Source of the DNA: Pandoraea pneumonica
Lineage (GTDB): Bacteria > Pseudomonadota > Gammaproteobacteria > Burkholderiales > Burkholderiaceae
Length of the DNA: 64,000 nt
NCBI RefSeq assembly: GCF_902459645.1
Contig: NZ_CABPSK010000005.1
Coordinates: 186,001-250,000, forward strand
Reading direction: 5' to 3'
Part shown: positions 1 through 9,009 of the stretch, piece after piece
Layout: each line of letters begins with the position of its first letter
How positions within the stretch are numbered: position 1 is the first letter of the stretch
The notes under the pieces: generated by a model
Told to the model about the DNA's origin: nothing
Databases searched by the model: none
What the model saw: the letters and a program-made list of their open reading frames with translations, nothing else
Position numbers and translations under genes: made by a program

Positions 1-1245
1 GCACATATCTCGCTCGTACGCGGCGATGGCTTGCGCGAGCGACTGCTTGCCACTGGCGACGGCTTGCAGATGGTCCGCGAGCATGGCGCCATCGCACAGC
101 GCAGTGTTGGCGCCGAGGCCGCCAGCAGGGCTCATCGTGTGAACCGCGTCGCCCAGTCCGGTAACCCCGTCGAGTTGCCACGGCAGCGGGCTTGCCGTGC
201 TGCGCACCGGCATCGTGCGCACGGTATCGGGCACCGCGTGCGAGAAGAGCGAGCGCAAGTGCGGGTGCCAATGGCGCGTGAGCGTGTCGATGCGGGCGAG
301 CGGCGCAAGACCGGCGGCGTCGGGCGACATGCCGTCTCGGCCGATCAGCGTGTGCGAGGGGCCGATGAAAGCCCAGTACAGATAGTCGGACACGCGCGAG
401 AGCGGCATGCGAGCGGCGTCGCCGGTGCCGTTGCGCCGCGAGTCTACGGCGGCGGTGGCGACCCGCGAGGCGATCTCCTGCGGGCGGCGAAACAGCATCG
501 CGTCGACCACAACGGCAAAGCCGTCGGCAAACACTACCGTGCTGCCTTCCATCAATGCGGCTTCGCCGTGGCGGTCCATGAGCACGAGCAGGGCTGTCGA
601 GACCGGTGTCAGGCCGTAGAAGCAGATGTTCCCGGTGTCGCGCGGCGCCATGCCGGGCAGCAGATGCTCTCGCACTCGCGAATGCGTGCCGTCGGCAGCC
701 ACGATCAGACCCGGTGCGCTACATGTGCCGTCTTCGAAGTGCGCGACACGCAGGTTATCGGCCGTGGCCGCCGTGGCGTGAGTAAACCCTTTGCCGAAAT
801 GCACGCGATCGAGAATGCCATCGAGCAAAAGCTCACGCAGCGTCTGACGGTGCAGGCTCAGGTCGCCATGCACGTCGTCGGCGCGCGGCTTTTGGGGGGC
901 ACGCGTCTTCGGCGGGGGCGTTGCCGTGCCCGGCTCGATGTGCGAGTCGTGCCAGCTCGGCGGGAGCACGACTTCGGCATTCTCCAATGTGGGGGTGACG
1001 AAGCGTCCCCCAGTGCGCGCGACGGCGGCGTACTCGCGTACGCCGCGCGCCTGAGCGGGCGGCAGGCATCGGTCGAGCGCATCGACACCGTTGTCGTCGA
1101 TGCGCAGGCGGTAGCCCTGGAAGCGGGCGGCAGGGGCGCTGTCGCGCTCGAAAACGTCGAAGGAAATGCCAGCGCGGCGCAGTCCTTGGGCTAGGCACAG
1201 ACCGCCGAGGCCAGCGCCGATGATGTTCACATGCAAGGCAGACAT
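1..1245 (-). CDS. FAD-dependent monooxygenase, C-terminus cut by window edge
   Basis: Read on the minus strand from an ATG at 1245, the frame stays open to base 1, giving 415 residues with no stop, so the gene runs off the left edge. Residues 8-16 are IIGAGLGGL, an FAD-binding dinucleotide motif (GxGxxG). Around residues 364-380 comes GDAVHTMSPAGGLGAN, the second FAD-contact motif (GD...P..G.G.N) of class A flavoprotein monooxygenases of the p-hydroxybenzoate hydroxylase type. The family uses FAD and NAD(P)H to hydroxylate small, often aromatic, substrates in the cytoplasm; the substrate here cannot be read. It is divergent from the AraC-type gene at 1362, which could control it. The plus-strand open frame covering 31-1194 is only its shadow. 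Confidence 0.85.
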   Translation of the reverse strand, partial: MSALHVNIIGAGLGGLCLAQGLRRAGISFDVFERDSAPAARFQGYRLRIDDNGVDALDRCLPPAQARGVREYAAVARTGGRFVTPTLENAEVVLPPSWHDSHIEPGTATPPPKTRAPQKPRADDVHGDLSLHRQTLRELLLDGILDRVHFGKGFTHATAATADNLRVAHFEDGTCSAPGLIVAADGTHSRVREHLLPGMAPRDTGNICFYGLTPVSTALLVLMDRHGEAALMEGSTVVFADGFAVVVDAMLFRRPQEIASRVATAAVDSRRNGTGDAARMPLSRVSDYLYWAFIGPSHTLIGRDGMSPDAAGLAPLARIDTLTRHWHPHLRSLFSHAVPDTVRTMPVRSTASPLPWQLDGVTGLGDAVHTMSPAGGLGANTALCDGAMLADHLQAVASGKQSLAQAIAAYERDMC

Positions 1246-1361
1246 GATTTTCGATGACCGCGCTCAGGCGGTCGGCTGTGGCGTTGCGATCATTGTCGGC
1301 GCGCCTGCGACTGACCTGATAACATCGTTTGGTCATTCAATAATGCAAATCGGACAAACTG

Positions 1362-2339
1362 ATGACCGCCGACCTGCCGCCTTTGGATACCGACGAGCTG
1401 TTGATCTCGTTTTCCGACTCTCCCTTCGCCCGATACAAGCCCAACGACAGGCTCGACGGACCGCCGATCTGGGCGTTTGGTGGCGACGACCATAAGCGCA
1501 GTCTCTTCAGGATGGGCACTCGCGAGTTGGATTGGCATAGCCATGTGCGCGGTCAGTTGTTCTGTATCCACTCAGGACTGGTGCATGTGCATACGCCGCA
1601 CGGGTCGTGGCTGCTGCCGCCTTATCGCGCCGGCTGGATTCCGCCGGGAATGACGCACCGGGTTGCGTTCATCGGCGTGGTGAGCGGGTGGATCGTGCTG
1701 GTGGCACCGTCGGCGGCTGGACGCTTGCCCGTGACGCCGCGTGTGGTTGGCGTCTCTGAGTTGCTGGCGGCGCTGGTGAAGCGGGCCGTGACGTGGGCGA
1801 CGCGTGATGAGCTGACCGAAGACGAGTTGCGTCTGGCGCAGGTGCTGGTCGACGAGATCGAGCGCGCGCCCACCGAACCGTTGAGCTTGCCCATGCCGAT
1901 CGATGCCCGCGTGGTGCGCATCGCGCGTGCGGTGCTGGCGGACCTTGGCGGGCAGGCATCGCTGGAGTCGCTGGCACAACACGCCGGGGTGTCGTCGCGC
2001 ACGGCGCGGCGCCTGTTCGTCGCAGAGACAGGGATGGGATTCACGCATTGGCGTCAGCAAGCGAGGCTGGTGAGTGCGCTCGAGCATCTGGCCAGAGGCG
2101 AGCCCGTCAGCACCATTGCCGACTCGCTCGGCTATTCCACACCCAGCAATTTCATCGCGATGTTCCGGCGGGCGTTCGGAGAGTCGCCGGGGCGGTATTT
2201 CCGGCAGGTTGGTCCGCGCGTGGAACTAGACGAGGTGGAAGAGGCGAACGAAGTGGGAGAGATAGGAGAGGTGGGTGAGTTGGGCGGAGTGGACGAGTCG
2301 GGCGTGCTGGGCGAGACACATAGAAGGGGCGATCGATGA
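1362..2339 (+). CDS. AraC-family transcriptional regulator with cupin-like sensor and acidic C-terminal tail
   Basis: This 325-residue protein has an N-terminal cupin-like part (about residues 45-115; [10 protein letters not shown] and the [15 protein letters not shown] stretch typical of small-molecule-sensing AraC proteins). A C-terminal double helix-turn-helix follows at about 200-282: [20 protein letters not shown], then [20 protein letters not shown] with the GESPGRYFR family ending. Unusually, about 40 residues continue past the DNA-binding domain as a Glu/Gly/Val-rich low-complexity tail (residues 286-325). The gene is divergent from the FAD monooxygenase and overlaps the FMO-like gene downstream by four bases (ATGA), so it is probably translationally coupled to it. 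Which gene it controls and what it senses are unknown. Confidence 0.88.
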   Translation: MTADLPPLDTDELLISFSDSPFARYKPNDRLDGPPIWAFGGDDHKRSLFRMGTRELDWHSHVRGQLFCIHSGLVHVHTPHGSWLLPPYRAGWIPPGMTHRVAFIGVVSGWIVLVAPSAAGRLPVTPRVVGVSELLAALVKRAVTWATRDELTEDELRLAQVLVDEIERAPTEPLSLPMPIDARVVRIARAVLADLGGQASLESLAQHAGVSSRTARRLFVAETGMGFTHWRQQARLVSALEHLARGEPVSTIADSLGYSTPSNFIAMFRRAFGESPGRYFRQVGPRVELDEVEEANEVGEIGEVGELGGVDESGVLGETHRRGDR

Positions 2340-3463
2340 GCGCACTGGACGAATCTCTGCTGCGGCACGTCGATACGCTCGTGATCGGCGGCGGGCAATC
2401 GGCATTGGCAACGGCATATTTTCTTCGGCGCTGGAAGGTCGATTACCTCGTGCTGGACGATCAGCCGGAGGCGGGCGGCGCGTGGCAGCGCGCGTGGCCG
2501 TCGTTGCGGCTTTTTTCTCCTGCGCAATGGAGTTCGTTGCCCGGCTGGCCGATGCCGGGCGGGGAGCGGCACTATCCGTCTCGTGACGATGTGGTGCAGT
2601 ACCTGCGCGCGTACGAAGCGCGGTACGACGTGCCCGTGGAGCGGCCGGTACATGTCGAGGCCGTTGTACCGTCGAAGGACGGGAGCGGGCTGCATGTGCA
2701 AACGGATCGCGGCGACTGGATCGCGAAAACCGTGATCAGTGCGACGGGGTCGTGGCGTGCGCCGTTGATTCCGGAATATCCGGGGCAGGCGTTGTTTCGT
2801 GGCAAGCAAATGCACTCTGCCGACTATGACGGTGCGCAGCGTTTGCGCGGGCTGCACGTGCTTGTGGTCGGCGGTGGAAATTCAGGCGCGCAGATTTTCG
2901 CGGAAGTGTCGTCGCTGTGCGACGCGACGTGGGTCACGCTGACGCCACCCGACTATTTGCCTGATGACGTCGATGGCCGCGTGTTGTTCGAGCGGGCGAC
3001 GGCGCGATGGCAGGCGAAGCAGCGCGGGTTACCTGATCCCTATCCGGATAGCGGGCTCGGACACATCGTGATGGTGCCGTCCGTGCTGGCGGCGCGAAAG
3101 CGTGGCGCGTTGCGTAGCGTCAGGCCCTTCGAGCGATTTTTTGACGATGGTGTGGTGTGGACCGATGGCTCGCACACGCCAGTGGATGTGGTGATTTGGT
3201 GTACGGGCTTCCATCCGGCGCTGACGCACTTGGCCGGTTTGGGAATTGCCGACGCCGAGGGTCGGATTCATCTTGAAGGGACGCGTGTCGTCGACGAGCC
3301 ACGTCTGTGGCTGGTCGGCTATGGCGAGTGGACGGGGTATGCGTCGGCGACGTTAATTGGCGTGATGCGCAGTGCGCGCGCGACGGCGCAGGAGGTGGTG
3401 GCGTACCTCGATCAAGGGGAAATGCGAACTACGCAGAACCAACGGGGTGGGGTGCCGGGATAG
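2336..3463 (+). CDS. FMO/CzcO-like NAD(P)H-dependent flavin monooxygenase
   Basis: This 375-residue protein has two dinucleotide-binding motifs: [15 protein letters not shown] near residue 16 for FAD and [16 protein letters not shown] near residue 180 for NAD(P)H. That arrangement is typical of the YhiQ/CzcO/FMO-like group (COG2072), which also includes Baeyer-Villiger enzymes and the arsenic-operon ArsO proteins. WCTGFHPAL near residue 285 fits the ATG-like motif of the group. The ATG at 2336 overlaps the stop of the AraC-type gene and is preceded by AAGGGG inside that gene, so the two are co-transcribed. The substrate cannot be assigned; no arsenic-resistance genes are adjacent. Confidence 0.85.
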   Translation: MSALDESLLRHVDTLVIGGGQSALATAYFLRRWKVDYLVLDDQPEAGGAWQRAWPSLRLFSPAQWSSLPGWPMPGGERHYPSRDDVVQYLRAYEARYDVPVERPVHVEAVVPSKDGSGLHVQTDRGDWIAKTVISATGSWRAPLIPEYPGQALFRGKQMHSADYDGAQRLRGLHVLVVGGGNSGAQIFAEVSSLCDATWVTLTPPDYLPDDVDGRVLFERATARWQAKQRGLPDPYPDSGLGHIVMVPSVLAARKRGALRSVRPFERFFDDGVVWTDGSHTPVDVVIWCTGFHPALTHLAGLGIADAEGRIHLEGTRVVDEPRLWLVGYGEWTGYASATLIGVMRSARATAQEVVAYLDQGEMRTTQNQRGGVPG

Positions 3464-3701
3464 AGTGATTCCATGCAACGGCGAATGCGCGTGAGGACGT
3501 TGGAGAAAGTTTGGAAAACGCCCGTGTTTTTTCGCGAAATGAGCCGTACTGCACTTCGAATTCAGCCCGCTGTGACATGACCCTTCGGGAGTCTCGTCAC
3601 GGCGGAAGGTGTAGGTGAAGATGGGAACACTCCGGAAATTTGACCCGCGCCAAGCGCGCGCAAGTATCGACGATACCGACAGCCACGATAGGAATGACAG
3701 T

Positions 3702-4046
3702 ATGAGGCTCCACGAACGTGTAACGAAAATCGAGGCGGTGCTGCCGACGCTCGCGACTAAAGAGGATTTGGCGCGTGAAGTCGGTGGATTGCGCTCGGAG
3801 ATGCATCTTGAGTTCGGGAAGGTCCGGCAGGAGATGGGCGCCGAGTTTTCCAAGATGCGAAAGGAGGTGAGCGCCGAGTTTGCCAGCGTCAGGAAGGAGA
3901 TGAGCGAGCTTCGTGTCGACGTTAGTGAACTCCGTGTCGATGTGCATCGGGCCATCGAGGTGCAAACGTGGCGAGTGATAGGTACGTTGATCACGGTTTG
4001 TACTGCGTTGGTTGCCGCCACGTACTTCATCACTAAAGCGGGTTGA
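3702..4046 (+). CDS. Small coiled-coil protein with C-terminal membrane anchor
   Basis: From the ATG at 3702 this is 114 residues. I prefer that start because AGGA lies 8 bases before it; the frame is open further upstream (ATG 3621, GTG 3615), which would add up to 29 poorly patterned residues. The body has heptad-like repeats (RSEMHLEF, RQEMGAEF, RKEVSAEF, RKEMSELR, then VDVSELRVDV), indicating a long helical coiled coil. It ends in one hydrophobic segment, TLITVCTALVAATYFI, followed by TKAG. This layout resembles DUF1640/CCDC90-like or phage-type coiled-coil anchors, but I do not recognise the protein. It is likely an inner-membrane protein with a cytoplasmic coiled coil. Confidence 0.7.
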   Translation: MRLHERVTKIEAVLPTLATKEDLAREVGGLRSEMHLEFGKVRQEMGAEFSKMRKEVSAEFASVRKEMSELRVDVSELRVDVHRAIEVQTWRVIGTLITVCTALVAATYFITKAG

Positions 4047-4221
4047 ACGAGTTGAGTTTCGGTCCAGACCGGCAAAAGCATGGGAAAAGGACCGGCGCTT
4101 ATCGAATGTCTACGCGTTGTGTCACGTGATTCGGAAGTTACTGAAACTCACGTGACGATCCTGCTGCGATGATGGATGTGCCCCCCATTGGGTTTAGGAG
4201 CATCCATTCAAGGAGCAATTC

Positions 4222-4557
4222 ATGATTGACGCGAAAGACGATGACACGCAATCCACGAAGCCCACGAAGCTCACACCGACGACGCGTAGGCGCACTAAGA
4301 AAGCGAAACCGCACGCGGTGCCAGAGTCGCTCGCACGAGAGGGCTACGTCATCTGGTTTCTGAACCACGGCAAGTATCTGGGGTACGCATGGATCGAATC
4401 CGAGCAGGAGATCCGTCGCGCTCACGTTAAGGATTCTGAATATGCCATCTACTTCGATACGTTCGCGCAGGCAGCCGTGGTATCGCACAAGTTGATTAGC
4501 CCGAGCCGGGTTCTGCATTCCCCAGGGGCTGGGATGACACCGAAACTAATGGGATAA
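4222..4557 (+). CDS. Hypothetical protein, 111 residues
   Basis: I do not recognise this protein. It starts at an ATG with AAGGAG eight bases upstream, which makes a real gene likely. The first 35 residues are polar and basic with a TKPTKLTPTTRRRTKKAKP stretch, like a disordered nucleic-acid-contacting tail. The remainder (VIWFLNHGKYLGYAWIESEQ, then YAIYFDTFAQA) looks like a small folded domain with aromatic residues. A T-rich hairpin follows at 4566. It sits beside tRNA-Leu with the coiled-coil gene, in a short stretch of lineage-specific genes. Confidence 0.55.
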   Translation: MIDAKDDDTQSTKPTKLTPTTRRRTKKAKPHAVPESLAREGYVIWFLNHGKYLGYAWIESEQEIRRAHVKDSEYAIYFDTFAQAAVVSHKLISPSRVLHSPGAGMTPKLMG

Positions 4558-4565
4558 GGCAATTC

Positions 4566-4595
4566 CGGTCCGTCGAAGTTGGCGGGCCGTTTTTA
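4566..4595 (+). terminator. Probable intrinsic terminator after the 4222-4557 gene
   Basis: Arms CGGTCCG (4566-4572) and CGGGCCG (4583-4589) pair with one G:U-type mismatch and are followed by TTTTTATT. It lies 9 bases after the stop codon of the small gene. Confidence 0.5.
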
Positions 4596-4627
4596 TTCTT
4601 GGGAGTGTTAGCCAGATAAGGCTGTTG

Positions 4628-4712
4628 TGGTGCCCAGGGCCGGAATCGAACCGGCACGCCTTGCGGCGGGGGATTTTGAGTCCCCTGCGTCTACCAATTT
4701 CACCACCTGGGC
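4628..4712 (-). tRNA. tRNA-Leu (anticodon CAA)
   Basis: On the minus strand the sequence begins GCCCAGG and closes with CCTGGGC, then discriminator A and an encoded CCA, for 85 nt. The anticodon stem GGGGA/TCCCC holds the loop CTCAAAA, so the anticodon is CAA (codon UUG). The length and the extra arm (CGCCGCAAGGCG) are those of a class II leucine tRNA, and the T arm contains GGTTCGATTCC. No integrase or duplicated 3' end is visible around it. Confidence 0.95.
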
Positions 4713-4879
4713 AGGTGTGCGTTCACCGAACGGTGTCGCAGCGTGATTCGTCTAGAGGGCTAATTCAGCTACCGGACGAAGGCGAGATTATGACCGATAT
4801 TTTTGATGTCGACAACCCCATCTGTAATATCGGACGCCAGGTCGGGCCATACCGCACCCGAACCCGGCATCTTCCCCGT

Positions 4880-5764
4880 TCAGTGCAACTGTTGCTGACC
4901 TTCCAGAACTCGCAGAAGCGACGACGTATCGTCGTGCCCCCAGCCGTTTTCCATCAGCGCCGACAATTGCCCCTTCACCAGTGACAACGCGGGTAACGCC
5001 AGTCCCGCATCCGCCACCGCTTCCAGAATCATCGAAAAGTCCTTGTCGTGAAGCCGCGCCTCGATGCCCGCCGAAAAATCTCGGTGCGACATCTTCGGCC
5101 CCATCATGTCGAGCATGCGGCTACCGGCCAACCCCTGCGAAATCGCGTCGATCACTTTGTCTTGATCGACGCCATTACGCGCCGCAAACAACATGGCCTC
5201 GGCAATCCCCTGGATGTTGATCACCTGGACGATCTGATTGCACGCCTTCGCCACCTGACCCGCGCCCGTGTCGCCCACATGCGTGATCGTCGTGCCCAAC
5301 GCCGCCAATATCGGCTTCACTTTCTCGAAAGCCTCCGGCGACGCGCCAACCATGATCGACAACGACGCATCCGCAGCCCGCGACGGCCCGCCCGACACCG
5401 GCGCATCCACCAACTGAATACCCTCGCGCGACAGGCGCAACGCCATGCGGCGCGTCGCCTCCGCCGAAATCGTGCTGTGGTCGATACAAATCGTGCCGGG
5501 CCGCGCGCCGTGAATCACGCCGTCCTCGCCCAGCAGCACCTGCTCGACGTCGTGTGTGGTCGTCACATTGGTAATAACGAAGTCGGCTTCCGCCGCCGCC
5601 TGCGCCGGACTCGAAAACGCTCGCGCGCCCTCGTCGACATAAGCCGCAGCAGCCTCAGGGCGGCGCGCATAAACATGCAGCTTGTGACCCGCCGCCATCA
5701 AGTGCCGCACCATCTGGCCGCCCATCGCGCCCAGACCAATAAATGCAATGGTGTATGTCGTCAT
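4880..5764 (-). CDS. NAD(P)-dependent 3-hydroxyisobutyrate dehydrogenase / tartronate semialdehyde reductase family protein
   Basis: This 294-residue protein belongs to the beta-hydroxyacid dehydrogenase family. FIGLGAMGGQMVRHLMAAGH (residues 8-27) is the family signature and Rossmann motif, DAPVSGGPSRA near residue 120 is the substrate-binding motif, and GQVAKACNQ near 168 carries the catalytic lysine. The length is typical. It follows the gene for a periplasmic binding protein by 7 bases and is probably translated from the same mRNA, which suggests a 2- or 3-hydroxyacid taken up or formed from an imported compound. The exact substrate (3-hydroxyisobutyrate, tartronate semialdehyde or another) cannot be decided. 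Confidence 0.88.
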   Translation of the reverse strand: MTTYTIAFIGLGAMGGQMVRHLMAAGHKLHVYARRPEAAAAYVDEGARAFSSPAQAAAEADFVITNVTTTHDVEQVLLGEDGVIHGARPGTICIDHSTISAEATRRMALRLSREGIQLVDAPVSGGPSRAADASLSIMVGASPEAFEKVKPILAALGTTITHVGDTGAGQVAKACNQIVQVINIQGIAEAMLFAARNGVDQDKVIDAISQGLAGSRMLDMMGPKMSHRDFSAGIEARLHDKDFSMILEAVADAGLALPALSLVKGQLSALMENGWGHDDTSSLLRVLEGQQQLH

Positions 5765-5771
5765 GCCGCAA

Positions 5772-6941
5772 TCAATCCGAGACGTACACGAACTTGCCGT
5801 TCTTGATCTGCCCCATCACGCCAGCGCGCTGGTCGAGCCCAACGTGGTCGGCGGGACTCAAATTCATGATGCCGTTAGGAATGGCCAGGTTGTGCGTCGA
5901 TTCGAGCGCGTCGCGCAACGCGGCGCGGAACGCCGGCGTACCCGGTTGCGCCGTCTTGGCCGCACGAGGCACGGCGTCGTTAAGCAGATCCCACACGCCA
6001 TACGCGTCGGCGGCGAACTGCGTCACCGTATCGGCGCCGTACTTGGCTTCGTACTTCTTCGTGAACGCCAATGCGGCGGTGCGCGCCGGATGCCCTGCGG
6101 GCAGCGTCTTCGCGACCACGCCCGGTTGCGTCGGGAACAGCGTGCCTTCAACATCCTTGCCGCCCACGCGCACGAAGTCGTACGTGGCAATACCGTGCGT
6201 CTGGTAGATCTTCCCGGCATAGCCGCGCTCTTGCAACGTGCGCTGCGGCAGCGCCGCAGGCGTGCCCGAACCGGCCACCAGAATCGCGTCCGGCTTGGCC
6301 GACATTAGCTTGAGCACTTGCCCGGTCACGCTGGTGTCGGTGCGGTTGAACCGCTCCTGCGCCACGATTTTCAGCTTGCGCAGCTCGGCAAACTTCGAGA
6401 ATTCTTTCCACCAGCTCTCACCGTACGCGTCGGCAAAGCCGATGAAACCCACGGTCTTGATGCCATGGTTCGCCATGTAGCGCGTCATCACGTCAGCCAT
6501 CGCGGAATCGTTGGCGGCCATCTTGAAGGCCCAGCGGCGCTTGGCATCCTGCGGCTCCACCGCCACGGCCGATCCGATGAGCGTGATCATCGGCGTGCTG
6601 GCCTCGGAAATCGGGTCCAACATCGCCAGCGCGCTCGGCGTGATGTTCGGGCCGACGATGACATCGACCTTATTCTCGCTCATGAGCTTGCGGGCATTCT
6701 TCACGGCGGTGCCGGGGTCGGAGCCATCGTCCAGGAAGATGTAGTGCGCCTTCTGCCCCCCGATCTCGTCGGGCCACAGTTGCATGGCGTTCTTGCTGGC
6801 GATGCCGATGGCAGCCGCCGGGCCGGTCGATGACAGATCGATGCCGACGGTAATGTCGGCGCGTGCTGCCGTCACCACACCCGCCAGGGTCATGGCGAGT
6901 AGTACGCCCGACAGGCGAATACCGCGAAGGGGTGAGCGCAT
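5772..6941 (-). CDS. ABC transporter substrate-binding protein, branched-chain amino acid (LivJ/Peripla_BP_6) type
   Basis: A 389-residue periplasmic binding protein. I use the ATG at 6941 because it has AAGGAGA a few bases upstream and opens a clear signal peptide (MRSPLRG, hydrophobic stretch, cleavage near AARA-DITVG); the frame extends upstream but without a signal. The mature part starts DITVGIDLSSTGPAAAIG and contains NVDVIVGPN-like and TMITLIGSAVAVEPQ segments typical of LivJ-like proteins. No LivHMGF permease or ATPase genes are next to it; the only partner is the dehydrogenase 7 bases downstream. It must share membrane components encoded elsewhere or act as a sensor. Confidence 0.88.
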   Translation of the reverse strand: MRSPLRGIRLSGVLLAMTLAGVVTAARADITVGIDLSSTGPAAAIGIASKNAMQLWPDEIGGQKAHYIFLDDGSDPGTAVKNARKLMSENKVDVIVGPNITPSALAMLDPISEASTPMITLIGSAVAVEPQDAKRRWAFKMAANDSAMADVMTRYMANHGIKTVGFIGFADAYGESWWKEFSKFAELRKLKIVAQERFNRTDTSVTGQVLKLMSAKPDAILVAGSGTPAALPQRTLQERGYAGKIYQTHGIATYDFVRVGGKDVEGTLFPTQPGVVAKTLPAGHPARTAALAFTKKYEAKYGADTVTQFAADAYGVWDLLNDAVPRAAKTAQPGTPAFRAALRDALESTHNLAIPNGIMNLSPADHVGLDQRAGVMGQIKNGKFVYVSD

Positions 6942-7029
6942 GGGGTCTCCTTTTGGTCGAATCACGCAAGGATACCGTACGCTGCGGGCCGCGCAAACGC
7001 TGTCAAAAGACATGTTTGCCCGGCCACAT

Positions 7030-7063
7030 AAAACAAAGGCGCTGCTAATAGATAGCAGCGCCT
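7030..7063 (-). terminator. Intrinsic terminator of cysB
   Basis: On the minus strand a 10-bp perfect stem AGGCGCTGCT / AGCAGCGCCT (7054-7063 with 7037-7046) with a 7-nt loop is followed by TTTGTTTTATG. It lies 64 bases after the cysB stop. Confidence 0.8.
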
Positions 7064-7127
7064 GAGGGTTGGATAGTTCTAGCGTCTACGCGCAAAGCCC
7101 AGCGGCTTGATCCGCGAGCGGCATCTC

Positions 7128-8069
7128 TCAGAGCTCGTAGCTCTCGTGCTCGCCCCGCAATGCCTGCTCGACCAGCTTGCGCGTCAGAATCGGCGAGAGC
7201 AGCTCGACCATCGTATACACATAGCCGCGCAGGTAAGCGCCTTGCTTGAGCGCCACGCGCGTGACGTTGGTGCCGAACAGATGGCCCACCTGAATCGCCC
7301 GGAGGTTGCGGTCGCGTTCGGGGTCGAACGCCACGCCCGCCAAGATGCCTACGCCAAGCCCCAGTTCCACGTAAGTCTTGATGACGTCCGCGTCGATGGC
7401 TTCCAGCACGATGTCCGGCTGCACATGGCGCAGCGCAAACGCCTGATCGATCTTGCCGCGCCCGGCAAACTGCGGATCGTAAGTAATCAGCGGGTACTTC
7501 GCCAAATCTTCGATCCCCACCGACGGCAGTTGCAAAAGCGGGTGATCGGGCGGCACCACGGCCACGTGTTGCCACTGATAGCAGGGCAGCGAGACCAAAT
7601 CCTTGTAACCGGCGATGGCTTCGGTCGCGATGGCCAGATCGGCCTGATCGTGCAGCACCATCTCGGCAATCTGCGTCGGGCTGCCTTGCAGAATCGACAA
7701 CCGCACCTTCGGGTAACGGCGCTTGAACTCCGCCACCGCGTGCGGCAGCGAATATCGCGCCTGCGTGTGCGTCGTCGCAATGGTCAGGCTGCCCTGATCT
7801 TGGGCGGCGTAGTCCTTGCCAATCCGCTTGAGGCTTTCCACCTCCAGCAAGATCCGCTCGACGGACTCGAAAATGATGCGCCCAGGCTCGGTGAGGTTTC
7901 GGATGCGCTTGCCATGACGGGCAAAGATGTCGACGCCAAGCTCTTCTTCAAGCTCGATGATCGCCTTCGAAACCCCCGGCTGGGACGTGAACAGCGCTTT
8001 GGCCGCTTCCGTCAGATTGAAATTCTGACGGACCGCTTCGCGCACAAATCTGAACTGGTGCAGGTTCAT
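7128..8069 (-). CDS. cysB: CysB, LysR-type activator of sulfur assimilation
   Basis: A 313-residue LysR-type regulator. The ATG at 8069 gives the canonical start MNLHQFRFVREAVRQNFNLT; 26 further in-frame codons upstream are not expected in this family. The helix-turn-helix (LTEAAKALFTSQPGVSKAI) is at about residues 19-37. The effector domain has the TTHTQARYSLP segment characteristic of CysB/Cbl, which senses O-acetyl- or N-acetyl-serine and, as an anti-inducer, sulfide or thiosulfate. It is divergent from the sulfur genes that begin at 8203, so the 133-base gap probably holds both promoters and its binding sites. A strong terminator follows at 7030-7063. Confidence 0.93.
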   Translation of the reverse strand: MNLHQFRFVREAVRQNFNLTEAAKALFTSQPGVSKAIIELEEELGVDIFARHGKRIRNLTEPGRIIFESVERILLEVESLKRIGKDYAAQDQGSLTIATTHTQARYSLPHAVAEFKRRYPKVRLSILQGSPTQIAEMVLHDQADLAIATEAIAGYKDLVSLPCYQWQHVAVVPPDHPLLQLPSVGIEDLAKYPLITYDPQFAGRGKIDQAFALRHVQPDIVLEAIDADVIKTYVELGLGVGILAGVAFDPERDRNLRAIQVGHLFGTNVTRVALKQGAYLRGYVYTMVELLSPILTRKLVEQALRGEHESYEL

Positions 8070-8133
8070 TTGTATAACTTTAGAAAATATACAAACAATT
8101 TTTAATTCGTTTGAAGTATATAGCGTTTTCATT

Positions 8134-8164
8134 ACAGTGGGTGCCACTGTTTCGATAACGTTAT
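8134..8164. promoter_or_regulatory. Inverted repeats in the cysB / TauE divergent control region
   Basis: Two adjacent dyads sit between the divergent starts: ACAGTGG (8134-8140) with CCACTGT (8144-8150), and the palindrome ATAACGTTAT (8155-8164). The region from 8080 to 8165 is much more AT-rich than its surroundings. These are reasonable CysB or RNA polymerase sites by position. CysB sites are poorly conserved, so the assignment is an inference. Confidence 0.4.
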
Positions 8165-8202
8165 TCCTTTCAGGTATTTAGACCCCACCAGGAACGTCAT
8201 TC

Positions 8203-8979
8203 ATGTCGCTGTGGCTCGAACCCATTTCCGGATTTGGCGTCGGCCTGCTGGTCGGCCTGACCGGCGTGGGAGGCGGCTCGCTGATGACGCCGTTGCTCAC
8301 GCTCCTGCTGGGTTACGCCGCGCCGGTGGCGGTCGGGACCGATCTGGCGTTCGCCGCGATCACGAAAAGCTTCGGCACGGTGGCGCACCGCTCGCACGGC
8401 CACGTGAAGTGGCACATCGTGCGACGCCTCACCGTCGGCGCACTGCCGGCGGCGCTGGTGACCATTCTCGGCCTGAAGCGCTTGGGCGGTATCGATGAGA
8501 GCGCGTTGCACGTCATCAAACTGACGATCGCGGCCTCGGTGCTGCTCACGGTGCTCTCGCTGCTGTTTCGCGCCAAGCTGCTCGCCGCCCTGCGGGCGCA
8601 CCCGAACTGGCAATTGACGGGGCGCACACAAACGATTGCCACTGTATTAGTAGGCGCCGTGATCGGCGTGCTCGTGACGATTTCCTCGATTGGCGCCGGT
8701 GCCGTGGGCGCAACGCTGATCTTGATGCTGTACCCGCAGTTGGAACCGGCCGAAGTCGCCGGTACCGATATCGCTTACGCGGTGCCGCTCACAGCCATCG
8801 CTGCGCTGGGCCATATCTGGCTCGACACGGTGCACTGGGCGCTGCTTGGCAGTTTGTTGATCGGCTCGCTGCCCGGGATCTGGCTGGGCGCGAAGCTTAC
8901 CCGCCATTTGCCCGAGCGCATCGTGCGCGGGGCGCTGGCGGCCACGCTCACGCTCGCAGCAGTGAAGCTGGTCGGCTGA
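8203..8979 (+). CDS. TauE/SafE-family sulfite/sulfonate exporter
   Basis: A 258-residue integral membrane protein with several hydrophobic helices. The two half-repeats of the TauE/SafE (formerly DUF81) family are visible: GLLVGLTGVGGGSLMTPLLT near residue 11 and VGAVIGVLVTISSIGAGAVG near residue 150. GTDLAFAAITKSFGT and GTDIAYAVPLTAIAALGH are the matching second motifs of each half. In a sulfur-assimilation operon it most likely exports sulfite or a sulfonate, or imports a sulfur anion, across the inner membrane. It is the first gene divergent from cysB and lies 30 bases before cysH, so it is probably part of the CysB regulon. Confidence 0.88.
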   Translation: MSLWLEPISGFGVGLLVGLTGVGGGSLMTPLLTLLLGYAAPVAVGTDLAFAAITKSFGTVAHRSHGHVKWHIVRRLTVGALPAALVTILGLKRLGGIDESALHVIKLTIAASVLLTVLSLLFRAKLLAALRAHPNWQLTGRTQTIATVLVGAVIGVLVTISSIGAGAVGATLILMLYPQLEPAEVAGTDIAYAVPLTAIAALGHIWLDTVHWALLGSLLIGSLPGIWLGAKLTRHLPERIVRGALAATLTLAAVKLVG

Positions 8980-9009
8980 CACCCCCACATAAAACAAGGA
9001 ATTCGCGAC

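Noticed and set aside
31-1194. 387-codon plus-strand open frame at the left end
   Set aside because: It has no family motifs and is antisense to the FAD monooxygenase, whose motifs are clear on the minus strand.
4628-4712. tRNA-Leu as an integration site for an island
   Set aside because: No integrase gene, no duplicated tRNA 3' end and no mobility gene were found on either side; the toxin-like array is 8.5 kb away.
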